Notes: generated by a model from the letters alone, not told the origin. A DNA stretch of 64,000 nucleotides from M3007 sp033764075 (GCA_033764075.1 JANRJH010000051.1:15946-79945), one strand, 5' to 3'; shown: positions 55,438 to 63,910, counted from the stretch's first letter. Translations and numbers: made by a program.

Positions 55438-56757
55438 TCAGGACAGTTTGAGGTTCTTGATCATTTCAAGGTGGCTTTTTGCCCACAGGGGTAAGCTTTT
55501 GAAATCCAGGGATTGGAGTCTGGGTTTCATCTGCGGAAAATCGGCGGCGTAGCGACTGGCAATGTCATCTATGGCCTGAAGAATGGGCTTTTTTAGCGGC
55601 ATGCCGGCCCCGTCGGTAAACGTTTCGGAGAAGCCGATATTCCGGAAAAAGTCGGCCTCGGTGACGCGGAAGAACAGGTGAAACAGTTCACGATCGGGTT
55701 GGGGCGGTGAAAAATGAAACATGGCATATCCGGCAATGTACCGGGGTATGCCAAGTGCGAGTTCGTTGTTGCCCTGTTGCAGGTGCCAGTCCATGTTGGG
55801 CAGCTCCATTTCAATGAGGTTGGCGACGCGCTCGTGGTTGACCGGCGGGTTCACGCCGAAGGTGCTGGTGGTTCGGTAGAGTTCGCGCAGGACGAGTTCG
55901 CGCGGGCGATCCAGTATTTTGCGGATATCGCGGGTCAGCAGGTCGATTTTCTGGCGGGTATTGCGCTCTCCTTTGGTGAAGTATAAGGCGTGCATGCTTT
56001 CCAGCTGATCCATCACGAAACCCTCCGGCCGCACGAGGTAGTCCACCCGGTACGCTGTACCAAGGATGTGGTAGGCATACCCGCCGGGGTACTGGTTGGG
56101 GTCGGGTTTCCCTTTTTTCAGCAAGTCCAGCGTTTGTTCGAAGGCGCGCACCATATATTCGTACTTCACGGTTTTTTCTTTTTCCGGAAGGTCGATGTGC
56201 AGGGCCGGATCTGTTCGTTTGAGCGAGGCAAACTCTTCGAAGAGCAGGTCGTCCTGTTTATCGGCGTGAATGGACAATTCGCGGAGGGCGTGCAGCAGTT
56301 TGAGCGGTGATCCGTCGGTGGTGGCGCTGTCGAACACGATGCACAGTTCATTATCGGGGCTCAGGGCATAACGGCTGAACTTGAGCACGTAATTGTGTTC
56401 CACCAGCCTGCGCAGGAAGCCCACATCGAGGTTTTCGGCATGGGCCAGTTTGCTCACGACCTGCACATGGTGGGGGGTTGCGGTGCCGTTGATTTTTCGG
56501 GAGCCCTGTACAAACTCGAAATCCACGCGCCCTGGGCTGTCCGTCCAGCGCACATTGTCGAGCCGGTCGTCGCGCAGGTACCGAAAAAATTCCCGGTAAG
56601 CTTTCAGGTACTGCCCCGATTCGAACAGATCCAGTGAATGGTCCCAGGCGGTGAGTTGAACGGGCGTTTTATGGGCATCGGTGTAACGTCCGAAGGAGAT
56701 GTTCGGCTGCGGATCATGTTTGCTGCGGGCGGTAAAAAGGCTGCGCCAAAATTTCAT
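55438..56757 (-). CDS. YbjN-like/chaperone-like domain protein, partner of the protease
   Basis: 439 residues from the ATG at 56757 (MKFWRSLFTARSKHDPQP). No signal peptide. An N-terminal segment (LFESGQYLKAYREFFRYLRDD) is followed by a region like the YbjN/T3SS-chaperone fold (~80-175: VQVVSKLAHAENLDVGFLRRLVEHNYVLKFSRYALSPDNELCIVFDS); a second part (~215-430) with YEYMVRAFEQTLDLLKKGKP and MDWHLQQGNNELALGIP is not recognised. First gene of the operon with the protease; a near-consensus promoter (TATTTTTA) lies ~28 bases upstream. Function unknown. Confidence 0.75.
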   Translation of the reverse strand: MKFWRSLFTARSKHDPQPNISFGRYTDAHKTPVQLTAWDHSLDLFESGQYLKAYREFFRYLRDDRLDNVRWTDSPGRVDFEFVQGSRKINGTATPHHVQVVSKLAHAENLDVGFLRRLVEHNYVLKFSRYALSPDNELCIVFDSATTDGSPLKLLHALRELSIHADKQDDLLFEEFASLKRTDPALHIDLPEKEKTVKYEYMVRAFEQTLDLLKKGKPDPNQYPGGYAYHILGTAYRVDYLVRPEGFVMDQLESMHALYFTKGERNTRQKIDLLTRDIRKILDRPRELVLRELYRTTSTFGVNPPVNHERVANLIEMELPNMDWHLQQGNNELALGIPRYIAGYAMFHFSPPQPDRELFHLFFRVTEADFFRNIGFSETFTDGAGMPLKKPILQAIDDIASRYAADFPQMKPRLQSLDFKSLPLWAKSHLEMIKNLKLS

Positions 56758-56817
56758 TTTTCCTATGCGGGGTAAAACTGCGGTAAAAATAGCAAGTTTG
56801 CCCTGTAAAGCAAGCGC

Positions 56818-57810
56818 ATGGAAACCTTTCGAACGACAATGCCCCCTGCAGACGCGCCATTTGTGCTGACGCACAGCGATCACCTGGCGCTGATCGGCTC
56901 CTGTTTCACCGAACACCTGGGTGATCGTTTGCGGCGGGTTAAATTTCGTACGCTGGTCAATCCCAACGGCATTGTGTACAACCCGGTGTCCATCGGGCAA
57001 TGCATAGGCCGGGCGCTGGCGCCGGAGCCTTACACCCGCGAAGCACTGTTTGCACTAAACGACCTTTGGCACTCCTGGGATCACCACGGCCACTTCTCGG
57101 CGCCGGCAGCGGAGGAGACCCTGGGGCGCATCCAACGCGCCTTCGACGAGGCGCACGCAGTGTTCACGGAGTCTTGCACCTGCCTGATGATCACCCTGGG
57201 AACAGCCCAGGTGCATCGGCTGGCCGAAACAGGGCAGGTGGTAGCCAACAACCACAAAGCCCCGGCAAACTGGTTCACCCACCACACGCTGCGGGTGCAG
57301 GAAGTAATCGACGCGCTGGCGCCGGCGCTGGAAACCCTGGCGCATCGGCGGCCCGGGCTGCGTGTGGTGCTCACCGTGTCGCCCGTGCGCCATTTGCGTC
57401 TGGGCATGGTTGAAAACCAACGCAGCAAGGCCGTGCTGGTGTTGGCCTGCGCCGAATTGGAGCGGCTTTTCCCCAACGCCTGGTACTTTCCGGCCTATGA
57501 GCTTTTGCTCGACGACCTGCGCGACTACCGGTTCTACACCCCCGATATGTTGCATCCTGCGCAACCGGCAATACAGTATATTTGGGATTATTTTTGCCGC
57601 GCCGTCTTCAGCGAAAGCACCATTCGCCTGGTACACCGCCTGGAAAAACTGGTGCTGGCTTCGGCACATCGGCCTTTTAACCCCGAAACACCGGCCCACC
57701 AAAAGTTTTGCCTCGAGCGCCTGGCCGAAATTGCGGACATTCGCGCACAGCACCCCGACATTGACCTGAACGAAGAAAAAATTCATTTTGAACAGCTTTT
57801 GAACCGATGA
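56818..57810 (+). CDS. GSCFA domain protein (SGNH-like hydrolase)
   Basis: 330 residues. The family name motif appears as LALIGSCFTEHLGDRL, with Ser-Cys near the N-terminus, followed by NPNGIVYNPVSIGQCI, LMITLGTAQVHRL, VLTVSPVRHLRLGM and a C-terminal YFPAYELLLDDLRDYRFYTPDMLHPA with the Asp/His dyad expected of SGNH hydrolases. GSCFA proteins are common in Bacteroidota and Proteobacteria; the substrate is unknown. The stop overlaps the start of the SDR gene (ATGA), implying translational coupling. Confidence 0.92.
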   Translation: METFRTTMPPADAPFVLTHSDHLALIGSCFTEHLGDRLRRVKFRTLVNPNGIVYNPVSIGQCIGRALAPEPYTREALFALNDLWHSWDHHGHFSAPAAEETLGRIQRAFDEAHAVFTESCTCLMITLGTAQVHRLAETGQVVANNHKAPANWFTHHTLRVQEVIDALAPALETLAHRRPGLRVVLTVSPVRHLRLGMVENQRSKAVLVLACAELERLFPNAWYFPAYELLLDDLRDYRFYTPDMLHPAQPAIQYIWDYFCRAVFSESTIRLVHRLEKLVLASAHRPFNPETPAHQKFCLERLAEIADIRAQHPDIDLNEEKIHFEQLLNR

Positions 57811-58583
57811 ACATCGATCTGACAGGAAAAACCGCCCTGGTAGGCGGCGCCAGCGCCGGCATCGGCCGCGCAGTAGCGCACGAACTGGCGACGCTGGGCG
57901 CGCAGGTGGTGCTTTTGGCCCGGACGGAAAGCCGCTTGCAGGAGGCCATGGATGCCCTGCCCGGTTCCGGACACCGTTATATTGTAGTGGATTTTGCAGA
58001 CACGGCGGACGTGCTGCCCAAAGTGCAGGCCCTGCTGGCCCAATTTCCCGTGCACATCCTGGTGAACAACACAGGCGGCCCGCCGGGTGGCCCGATCGTG
58101 GAAGCCGGCGTAGACGCCTTTTTGCAGGCCTACAACAACCATCTTGTTTGCAACCATTTACTGGCGCAGGCCGTGTTGCCCGGCATGAAGGCCGCCGCTT
58201 ACGGGCGAATCGTCAACGTAATCAGCACATCGGTCAAAGAGCCGCTGGACAATCTGGGGGTGTCCAACACGACCCGCTGGGCGGTGGCCGGATGGGCCAA
58301 AACCTGGGCCGGTGAAGTCGGCCCGTATGGCGTCACCGTCAATAACGTGTTGCCCGGGTACACCAATACCGGACGCCTGCAGGAGATCATCGACAAGCGC
58401 GCCCAGGCCACGGGCGTGCAACCCGGGCAGGTCGCCGAACAATTCAGACAACACGTGCCGCTGCGCCGCTTTGCCGAACCCGCCGAGGTGGCGGCGGCGG
58501 TGGCCTTCCTGGCCAGTCCGGCCGCCGGTTACATCAACGGGGTGAATTTGCCGGTAGACGGCGGACGGACGAAGAGTTTGTGA
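57807..58583 (+). CDS. SDR family oxidoreductase with an altered active site
   Basis: 258 residues. Rossmann fold with the TALVGGASAGIGRAVAHELA nucleotide-binding loop, ILVNNTGGPPGG and a C-terminal SPAAGYINGVNLPVDGG as in 3-oxoacyl-ACP reductase-like SDRs. The catalytic Tyr-x-x-x-Lys is not found: after the Ser (NVISTSVKEPL) the segment reads LGVSNTTRWAVAGWAKTWA, with Arg near the Tyr position and Lys kept. This variant occurs in a recognisable SDR subgroup, so activity may differ rather than be lost. Coupled to the GSCFA gene by a 4-base overlap. Confidence 0.9.
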   Translation: MNIDLTGKTALVGGASAGIGRAVAHELATLGAQVVLLARTESRLQEAMDALPGSGHRYIVVDFADTADVLPKVQALLAQFPVHILVNNTGGPPGGPIVEAGVDAFLQAYNNHLVCNHLLAQAVLPGMKAAAYGRIVNVISTSVKEPLDNLGVSNTTRWAVAGWAKTWAGEVGPYGVTVNNVLPGYTNTGRLQEIIDKRAQATGVQPGQVAEQFRQHVPLRRFAEPAEVAAAVAFLASPAAGYINGVNLPVDGGRTKSL

Positions 58584-58617
58584 ACGCCAAACCAAACATT
58601 ATCCATTGTGCAAATCA

Positions 58618-58649
58618 TTTGTAATTTTCAATAAAAGGTGGTATCTTTG
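58618..58649 (+). promoter_or_regulatory. Promoter of the rpsF-rpsR-rplI operon
   Basis: TTTG at 58618-58621, 20 bases, then TATCTTTG at 58642-58649: both the -33 and -7 elements of the Bacteroidota promoter at correct spacing. The rpsF ATG is 48 bases downstream. Confidence 0.8.
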
Positions 58650-58697
58650 CGTCCGCTTTTAAAAACGTTCTTTTTTTCTTTTCACATTTGACTGATA

Positions 58698-59135
58698 ATG
58701 AGACATTACGAAGTCACCTTCATCGCAGATCCAGTGCTGTCGGGCGATGAAGTCAAATCGACAGCAGAAGCCATCCAATCGGAACTCAAAGGTTTTGGCG
58801 CTACCATTGTAGCGGTGGATGAAATGGGATTGCGCCCCTTGGCGTACCCGATCAACAAACGTTCCTCCGGGGTATATTTTTGCGTGGAGTTTGCCGCGCA
58901 GGCTACCGACTGGCTGGGCAAGTTGGAGTTGAACATGAAGCGCGACGAGCGCATTCTCCGTTTTCTGACGGTGAAGCTCGACAAGTACGGCATCAAGTAC
59001 AACGACGACAAGCGCAACGGCCGCATCGGCAAGCGCAAGGCAGAACCGCAAGCACAACCGGCTGCAGTGGCTGCGCCCGTCGCTGCCGTTCCGGCTCCTG
59101 GCGTGATTGACCTTGACGAAACGGTTGAAGATTAA
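58698..59135 (+). CDS. rpsF: 30S ribosomal protein bS6
   Basis: 145 residues. The bS6 fold starts MRHYEVTFIADPVLSGDEVKSTAEAIQSEL, with LRPLAYPINKRSSGVYFCVEF and ILRFLTVKLDKYGIKY. A C-terminal Ala/Pro-rich acidic tail (~115-145) is typical of Bacteroidota. bS6 pairs with bS18 on the 30S platform; the bS18 gene is next. Confidence 0.97.
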   Translation: MRHYEVTFIADPVLSGDEVKSTAEAIQSELKGFGATIVAVDEMGLRPLAYPINKRSSGVYFCVEFAAQATDWLGKLELNMKRDERILRFLTVKLDKYGIKYNDDKRNGRIGKRKAEPQAQPAAVAAPVAAVPAPGVIDLDETVED

Positions 59136-59174
59136 CCCTTCATTTCTCCACTTTTCAATTCCACCACCTGACAT

Positions 59175-59444
59175 ATGGCTGCTTCTCGCGAAGACGTTAA
59201 ATTCCTGAGCAACCCTAAAATCGGTCTCAAGCGCAAAAAATATTGCCGCTTCCGCAAATTTGGAATCAAATACATCGATTACAAAGATGCCGATTTTCTG
59301 CTCCAGTTCATCAATGAACAAGGCAAACTGCTGCCCCGCCGCATCACCGGCAACAGCCTCAAATACCAGCGCCGCGTAGCTACGGCTGTGAAGCGCGCCC
59401 GACACCTGGGCATGTTGCCCTATGTGGCCGACCTCATGAAGTAA
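59175..59444 (+). CDS. rpsR: 30S ribosomal protein bS18
   Basis: 89 residues with KKYCRFRKFGIKYIDYKDADFLLQFINEQGKLLPRRITG, SLKYQRRVATAVKRARHLGMLPYV. Binds 16S rRNA together with bS6. Only one Cys of the zinc-type N-terminal motif remains. Second gene of the rpsF operon, 39 bases after it. Confidence 0.98.
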   Translation: MAASREDVKFLSNPKIGLKRKKYCRFRKFGIKYIDYKDADFLLQFINEQGKLLPRRITGNSLKYQRRVATAVKRARHLGMLPYVADLMK

Positions 59445-59478
59445 TTATTTTTCAACCGCACAACTGAACTGAATCGTC

Positions 59479-59934
59479 ATGGAAGTTATTCTTCTCGACC
59501 ATATTGAAAAGGTAGGCGCTAAGCACGAGGTCGTCAAAGTACGCGATGGATACGGGCGCAACTACCTGATTCCCCAGGGACTGGCCATCGTGGCCAACAA
59601 GTCCAACCTTGCCCAACTGGAAGGCATGCGCAAACAGGCCGCCAAGAAAGAAGAAGCCGTGGTGGCTGCTTTCCGCGAGGTGGCCGACAAACTGAAAGGG
59701 ATAGCCCTTCGGATCGCCGCCAAAGCGGGCGACAGCGGCCGTCTCTTCGGCTCTGTTACCGCCAGCCATATTGCCGATGCCATGAAAGCACGCGGTGTGG
59801 ACGCCGAAAAGCGCATCATTGAGATGCCCGACGAGGTAAAAGAACTGGGCAAATACACTGCCATCGTCAAATTCCACCCCCAGGTGGTCGTTGAACTGCC
59901 GTTTGAAGTCGTTTCCGAAGAGGAAGGCGATTAG
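59479..59934 (+). CDS. rplI: 50S ribosomal protein bL9
   Basis: 151 residues, the normal size. N-domain MEVILLDHIEKVGAKHEVVKVRDGYGRNYLIPQGLA, a long connecting helix and the C-domain RLFGSVTASHIADAMKARGVDAEKRIIEMPDEVKELGKY. bL9 binds 23S rRNA near the L1 stalk and supports frame maintenance. Last gene of the operon. Confidence 0.98.
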   Translation: MEVILLDHIEKVGAKHEVVKVRDGYGRNYLIPQGLAIVANKSNLAQLEGMRKQAAKKEEAVVAAFREVADKLKGIALRIAAKAGDSGRLFGSVTASHIADAMKARGVDAEKRIIEMPDEVKELGKYTAIVKFHPQVVVELPFEVVSEEEGD

Positions 59935-59967
59935 AAAACACCATCCCGGGATTATTTACGGCTTGGA

Positions 59968-60001
59968 GGGGGAATGCGTATGAACAATACCGCATTCCCC
60001 C
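59968..60001. terminator. Hairpin after rplI (no U-tract)
   Basis: GGGGGAATGCG (59968-59978) and its exact complement CGCATTCCCCC (59991-60001) form an 11-bp stem. It is followed only by TTAAC, so it is not a textbook intrinsic terminator, but it sits between two convergent genes where a terminator is expected. Confidence 0.55.
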
Positions 60002-60009
60002 TTAACACA

Positions 60010-60047
60010 TCCGACAGCCGACGACCGACGACCGACGACCGACAACC
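60010..60047. repeat. Heptamer array CCGACGA
   Basis: Five to six 7-base units (CCGACAG, CCGACGA three times, CCGACAA) between rplI and prfB. Same family as the array at 44489. Confidence 0.8.
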
Positions 60048-60054
60048 TTTTTGC

Positions 60055-61165
60055 TCAATCCTCGTCGTCCACCACGTTACCAACCGGGTTTCGGTGCCAC
60101 ATCAGGTATGCCTTGAGGAACCCGTCGAGGTCGCCGTCAAGCACGGCATCGGGGTTGTGGACTTTATAGCCGGAGCGCAGGTCTTTGACCCACCGGTCGT
60201 CGAGCACGTAGGAGCGGATCTGGCTCCCCCATTCGATTTTGCTTTTTCCGGCCTCGATTTTGTCTTTTTCTTCTTGTCTTTTGCGCAGCTCCAGTTGGTA
60301 GAGCCGGCTTTTCAACATCTGCATCGCGCGGTCGCGGTTTTGGTGCTGACTTCTTTCGGCCTGGCATTCGACCACCACCCCCGAGGGTAAGTGGCGCAAA
60401 CGAACGGCCGATTCGGTCCGGTTTACGTGCTGGCCTCCGGCGCCGGAAGCGCGGAACACATCCATTTCTATGTCATCCGGATTGATAACGACCTCGATTT
60501 CGTCGTCTATCATTGGATACACGAACACTGAGGCGAAGGAGGTTTGCCGTTTCCCCTGGGCGTTAAAGGGGCTGATGCGCACCAGCCGGTGCACGCCGTT
60601 CTCGCCTTTCAGCCACCCGTAGGCGTAATCGCCTACGATTTCGATGCTGGCCGACTTGATGCCGGCCACCTCGCCCTCCTGCTCGAACAGTTCATTGACC
60701 TTGAATCCTGCGCGCGCGGCCCACATTTTATACATACGAAAGAGCATGGCGGCCCAATCGCAGGCTTCGGTTCCGCCGGCGCCCGCGTTGATGGTCATAA
60801 CGGCCGACAATTCGTCTTCTTTCTGGTTGAGGGTACCCCGGAACTCGGCATCTGCCAGGATCTCGTTGGACCGGGCGTATTGCGCGTCGACTTCCTCTTC
60901 GGTCGCTGCGCCTTCTTTCTGAAATTCAAACAGCCCTTCGAGGTCGTCTACCTCGCGGGCCAGTGCATTGTATTCGTCGATCCACTTTTTATTGACACCC
61001 AGCTTGCGCTGGATGCCCTGGGCCCGCTTGGGGTCATTCCAGAAGTTTGGGTCGAGGGTTTGGGCGGTCAGGTCTTCAATCTCGTGGAGTCGGTTATCCA
61101 CGTCAAAGATACCCCCTAAGGACCGCCAGCTTCTGCTTCAACTCTTTGAGTTGCTCTATCGTCAT
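60055..61165 (-). CDS. prfB: Peptide chain release factor 2 with programmed +1 frameshift
   Basis: 369 residues if the shift is counted. The first 20 codons start at the ATG at 61165 (MTIEQLKELKQKLAVLRGYL) and meet an in-frame TGA at 61103-61105; slipping +1 on CTT-T continues with DVDNRLHEIEDL to the end. RF2 recognises UGA and UAA: the GGQ motif is in RASGAGGQHVNRTESAVRL and the SPF stop-codon motif in RISPFNAQGKRQTSF. Domain order and length are normal. Convergent with rplI. Confidence 0.97.
61102..61117 (-). promoter_or_regulatory. RF2 frameshift signal
   Basis: Minus-strand CTT AGG GGG TAT CTT TGA C: an internal Shine-Dalgarno-like AGGGGG, the slippery CTT and the weak UGA stop. It is the same as the E. 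coli prfB site. Low RF2 lets the ribosome slip +1, so RF2 regulates its own synthesis. Confidence 0.96.
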
Positions 61166-61241
61166 GGCTGGAAACGGGAGTTGTTTAAAAAGGAATGAAA
61201 ACTAGGCAGGTCACTGCGGCGCTTTCCGGCGCCGAAGGTTG

Positions 61242-61285
61242 GGGGGGATGCGCGTTGTGCAAAAGCGTTCAACGCGCATCCCCCC
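61242..61285. terminator. Strong hairpin after the FKBP gene (no U-tract)
   Basis: GGGGGGATGCGCGTTG (61242-61257) and its exact complement (61270-61285) form a 16-bp stem with a 12-base loop that can pair further (GTGC/GCGT partly). There is no T-tract on either side. Its top half resembles the hairpin at 59968. Confidence 0.6.
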
Positions 61286-61307
61286 GGGCAGGGAAAAAGG
61301 GTGCGCC

Positions 61308-62210
61308 TTACAGCACTTCCACGTAGAAGATAAGGTCTGAATCCGGCGGGATGGTTTCGCCGGCGCCTTGCGGGCCGTAGCCGAGTTTGGAGGGGATGAA
61401 CAGGAACGCTTTGTCGCCATGCTTGAGCAGTGCAACGCCTTCGTCGAACCCGGGAATCATCTGTCCGCCACTCACGGAAACGGGCAGGGGCTGGCCTCGC
61501 TCAAACGAATTGTCGAACATTTTACCGTTGGTCAGGCATCCGTAGTACTGAATCTGGGCTGTTTCGCCGGTTTTCAGTTTTTCGCCGGCGCCTTGTTCCA
61601 CCACCATCATTTTGAGGCCGGTGGGTGTAGACTGGAGCTGGCTGTTGAGTGAACCGCTGCGGTATTGCTTGGCGACATCGGACACTTTGGCCTGCACCGC
61701 CGGGAAGGCGGCCTGTGCGGCTTGTGCCTTGGCCATGATCTCCGCCTGCTTGGCCTGCTCTTCGGCCTCCATCTGGGCAACTTCTTCCTTGGAGAGGATG
61801 TCGACCAGCATGATGCAGTGCCGCGCCTCCTTGTTGTCGCGCAGGCCTTCGGGAAGCGACATTTGCACCATAGAGTCCAGGGGTTCAAACACCGTGGCGC
61901 TGTCGCCTTCGGCCATCATGAAGAGGGCATCGAGCGGTGCGGGGAATTTGTCGCCAAAACGGGTAAGTTCTTCCGTGGTCGGCAGTTTCATTTCATAGGG
62001 TTTGGCATCGCGCATGCGGCTGGACATCATGAGCGAGTCGCCCAGATAAGTGTAAAAGTGCATACGAACCATATCTCCCGGGACGGCTTTGGTTCCGCCC
62101 TTATTGACGTGGTGGATGAAACGGAAACCGTGTTCGGTGGTCGTTTCCTTTTTGCAAGCGGCAAACAACACAAGGCTTGCCAAAATGAGGGTTGCTGATA
62201 CTAGACGCAT
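61308..62210 (-). CDS. FKBP-type peptidyl-prolyl isomerase, lipoprotein
   Basis: 300 residues from the ATG at 62210. A lipoprotein signal ends at LVLFAAC (Cys19). The N-terminal domain (~30-130: GDMVRMHFYTYLGDSLMMSS) resembles a degenerate FKBP domain, a helical linker rich in Ala/Glu/Gln (~135-180) follows, and the C-terminal FKBP domain (~205-300) is complete: GETAQIQYYGCLTNGKMFDNSFERGQPLPVSV, MIPGFDEGVALLKHGDKAFLFIPSKLGYGPQGAG. It should act as a periplasmic or surface folding catalyst. Confidence 0.93.
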   Translation of the reverse strand: MRLVSATLILASLVLFAACKKETTTEHGFRFIHHVNKGGTKAVPGDMVRMHFYTYLGDSLMMSSRMRDAKPYEMKLPTTEELTRFGDKFPAPLDALFMMAEGDSATVFEPLDSMVQMSLPEGLRDNKEARHCIMLVDILSKEEVAQMEAEEQAKQAEIMAKAQAAQAAFPAVQAKVSDVAKQYRSGSLNSQLQSTPTGLKMMVVEQGAGEKLKTGETAQIQYYGCLTNGKMFDNSFERGQPLPVSVSGGQMIPGFDEGVALLKHGDKAFLFIPSKLGYGPQGAGETIPPDSDLIFYVEVL

Positions 62211-62290
62211 GGTGGAAAAGTTGACGGTAAATTTAAATGTTGGATGTTGGCCTGCAGGAAGGGGGTTGGAAAGCCGCGTGAAGCGGATCT

Positions 62291-63298
62291 TCAGTCCTTC
62301 CATAGTGCTGCCCGATAGGTTGGCAGCAGGCTTTTGAATTTTTCGATGGTTCTGGTGAGGCTCTCGTTCGAGTAGGCGCCGGCGGCATTTACGTGTCCGC
62401 CGCCGTTGAAGTGTTTCCGGCAGATGGCCTGCACGTCAATATTGCCTTTGGACCGCAGGCTAAGTTTGACCACAGTCGGTTGATTGTGGATGAAAGCGGC
62501 CAGCCGCACGTCTTTCATGGTCAGGAGATAATTCACGATGCCCTCGGTGTCGCCCCGTTGGATGTTGAAATCCTCGTAGTCCTTTTTGGTGAGGTAAATG
62601 TACGCAGTCCGATACTCCGGGAGCACCTCCATTCGGTTTGCGAGGCAATGGCCCAGCAGCCGCAGGTTTTTTTCGACGTTGGAATTGAACACCATATCCT
62701 GCACGGCGGTGTCGTCTACCCCGCGCTGCACCAGGTCTGCCGCAATACGGAACACCTCGGGGTTGGTGGCGTGCCGGAACGAGCCGGTATCGGTTACGAT
62801 ACCCGTGTAGATGCACTTGCCGACCAGGGGGTTGATCCGTTGGGCATCGCCCATGGCCACCATAAATCGATACACGAGCTCGCATGTGCTGCTCGCGGTG
62901 GTTTCGCTGAACACATAATCGGCAATCGGCTCCGGGAACAAATGGTGATCAATCAGGATGCGGGCGCCCGGCAAATCGCGGATGGCCTCCCCCATTTTAT
63001 CGATCCGGTTGTAGGCGTTGAAATCCAGAAAAAAAAATACGTTTTTCCGCATTAGCGACTGCCTGCACTCCTCGGCATTTATGTCCCAGATCAGGATATC
63101 CTCTGCCTTGGGCAGCGCTTCAAATTCCGCCGGGTATTCCGAAGGAAAATACACGGTGACGGTATGCCCGTATTGCTCCAGATAATGTTGCATAGCCAGG
63201 CAACTGCCGATCGCATCGCCGTCGGGATTGCGGTGGGAGCAGATCGCTACATTCTGAGGCACATGCAATAACTGCCGTAAGGCGGGTGCAATATCCAT
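62291..63298 (-). CDS. DHH/DHHA1 phosphoesterase (NrnA-like oligoribonuclease/pAp phosphatase)
   Basis: 335 residues. DHH motifs: CSHRNPDGDAIGSCLAMQHYL, the Asp of VFFFLDFNAYNRI, and ILIDHHLFPE; the DHHA1 part ends with RKHFNGGGHVNAAGAYS. NrnA-type enzymes degrade 2-5 nucleotide RNAs and hydrolyse 3'-phosphoadenosine 5'-phosphate, and related ones cleave cyclic dinucleotide products. It precedes the FKBP gene on the strand and is divergent from ndk, an arrangement common in Bacteroidota. Confidence 0.93.
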   Translation of the reverse strand: MDIAPALRQLLHVPQNVAICSHRNPDGDAIGSCLAMQHYLEQYGHTVTVYFPSEYPAEFEALPKAEDILIWDINAEECRQSLMRKNVFFFLDFNAYNRIDKMGEAIRDLPGARILIDHHLFPEPIADYVFSETTASSTCELVYRFMVAMGDAQRINPLVGKCIYTGIVTDTGSFRHATNPEVFRIAADLVQRGVDDTAVQDMVFNSNVEKNLRLLGHCLANRMEVLPEYRTAYIYLTKKDYEDFNIQRGDTEGIVNYLLTMKDVRLAAFIHNQPTVVKLSLRSKGNIDVQAICRKHFNGGGHVNAAGAYSNESLTRTIEKFKSLLPTYRAALWKD

Positions 63299-63319
63299 TA
63301 ACGTCTAGTAATAAGCGCG

Positions 63320-63327
63320 CAAAGGTA
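63320..63327 (-). promoter_or_regulatory. -7 element TACCTTTG of the DHH phosphoesterase gene
   Basis: Exact TAnnTTTG match on the minus strand, 21 bases before the ATG at 63298. Confidence 0.6.
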
Positions 63328-63414
63328 CTTGAATACCATGGCAGTTTAAAGGCAACCCAAGTTTATTTTTTTATAAAGCTTTTGGATGATGATTTTTAGA
63401 ATAAAATCTTGCAC

Positions 63415-63422
63415 TAAATTTG
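63415..63422 (+). promoter_or_regulatory. -7 element TAAATTTG of ndk
   Basis: Exact TAnnTTTG match 68 bases before the ndk ATG, in the divergent region shared with the DHH gene; the upstream side is very A/T-rich. Confidence 0.55.
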
Positions 63423-63490
63423 CGCCGCTTTTAAAAACCATCCTCGCGCCTTTTTAACGGGCCCTCACCTTCAAGACTGAACCCATACCT

Positions 63491-63910
63491 ATGGCAGGCA
63501 ACCGCACATTCACCATGATCAAGCCCGACGCCGTGCGCGCCGGCAACATCGGCAACATCCTTCAAATGATCAACGCCGCCGGCTTCCGGATCGTGGCGAT
63601 GAAAATGACCAAACTCTCCATGGAGCGCGCCGGTCAATTCTACGACGTGCACAAAGAGCGTGGTTTTTACCAGGAGTTGTGCGAATTCATGAGCAGTGGC
63701 CCCATTGTAGCCGCCATTCTGGAAAAAGACAACGCGGTGGAAGATTTCCGCAAACTCATCGGCGCCACCGACCCCGCCAAGGCCGAACCCGGCACCATTC
63801 GCGCACTGTACGCATCCAACGTGGGCGAAAACGCCGTTCATGGCTCCGACAGCGATGAAAACGCCGCGATTGAAGGCGCTTTCCACTTCGCCGGCGTAGA
63901 ACTGTTTTAA
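63491..63910 (+). CDS. ndk: Nucleoside-diphosphate kinase
   Basis: 139 residues, the standard length. Starts AGNRTFTMIKPDAVRAGNIGNIL, with the phosphate-binding Lys, and has the active-site His in ASNVGENAVHGSDSDENA. It balances NTP and dNTP pools by transferring the gamma phosphate via phospho-His. Complete gene with its own promoter. Confidence 0.98.
   Translation: MAGNRTFTMIKPDAVRAGNIGNILQMINAAGFRIVAMKMTKLSMERAGQFYDVHKERGFYQELCEFMSSGPIVAAILEKDNAVEDFRKLIGATDPAKAEPGTIRALYASNVGENAVHGSDSDENAAIEGAFHFAGVELF

Noticed and set aside
61097..61110. TATCTTTG on the minus strand upstream of the GTG at 61101 as a promoter and separate start of prfB
   Set aside because: It is part of the frameshift signal (TAT CTT TGA); the 20 upstream codons belong to RF2.
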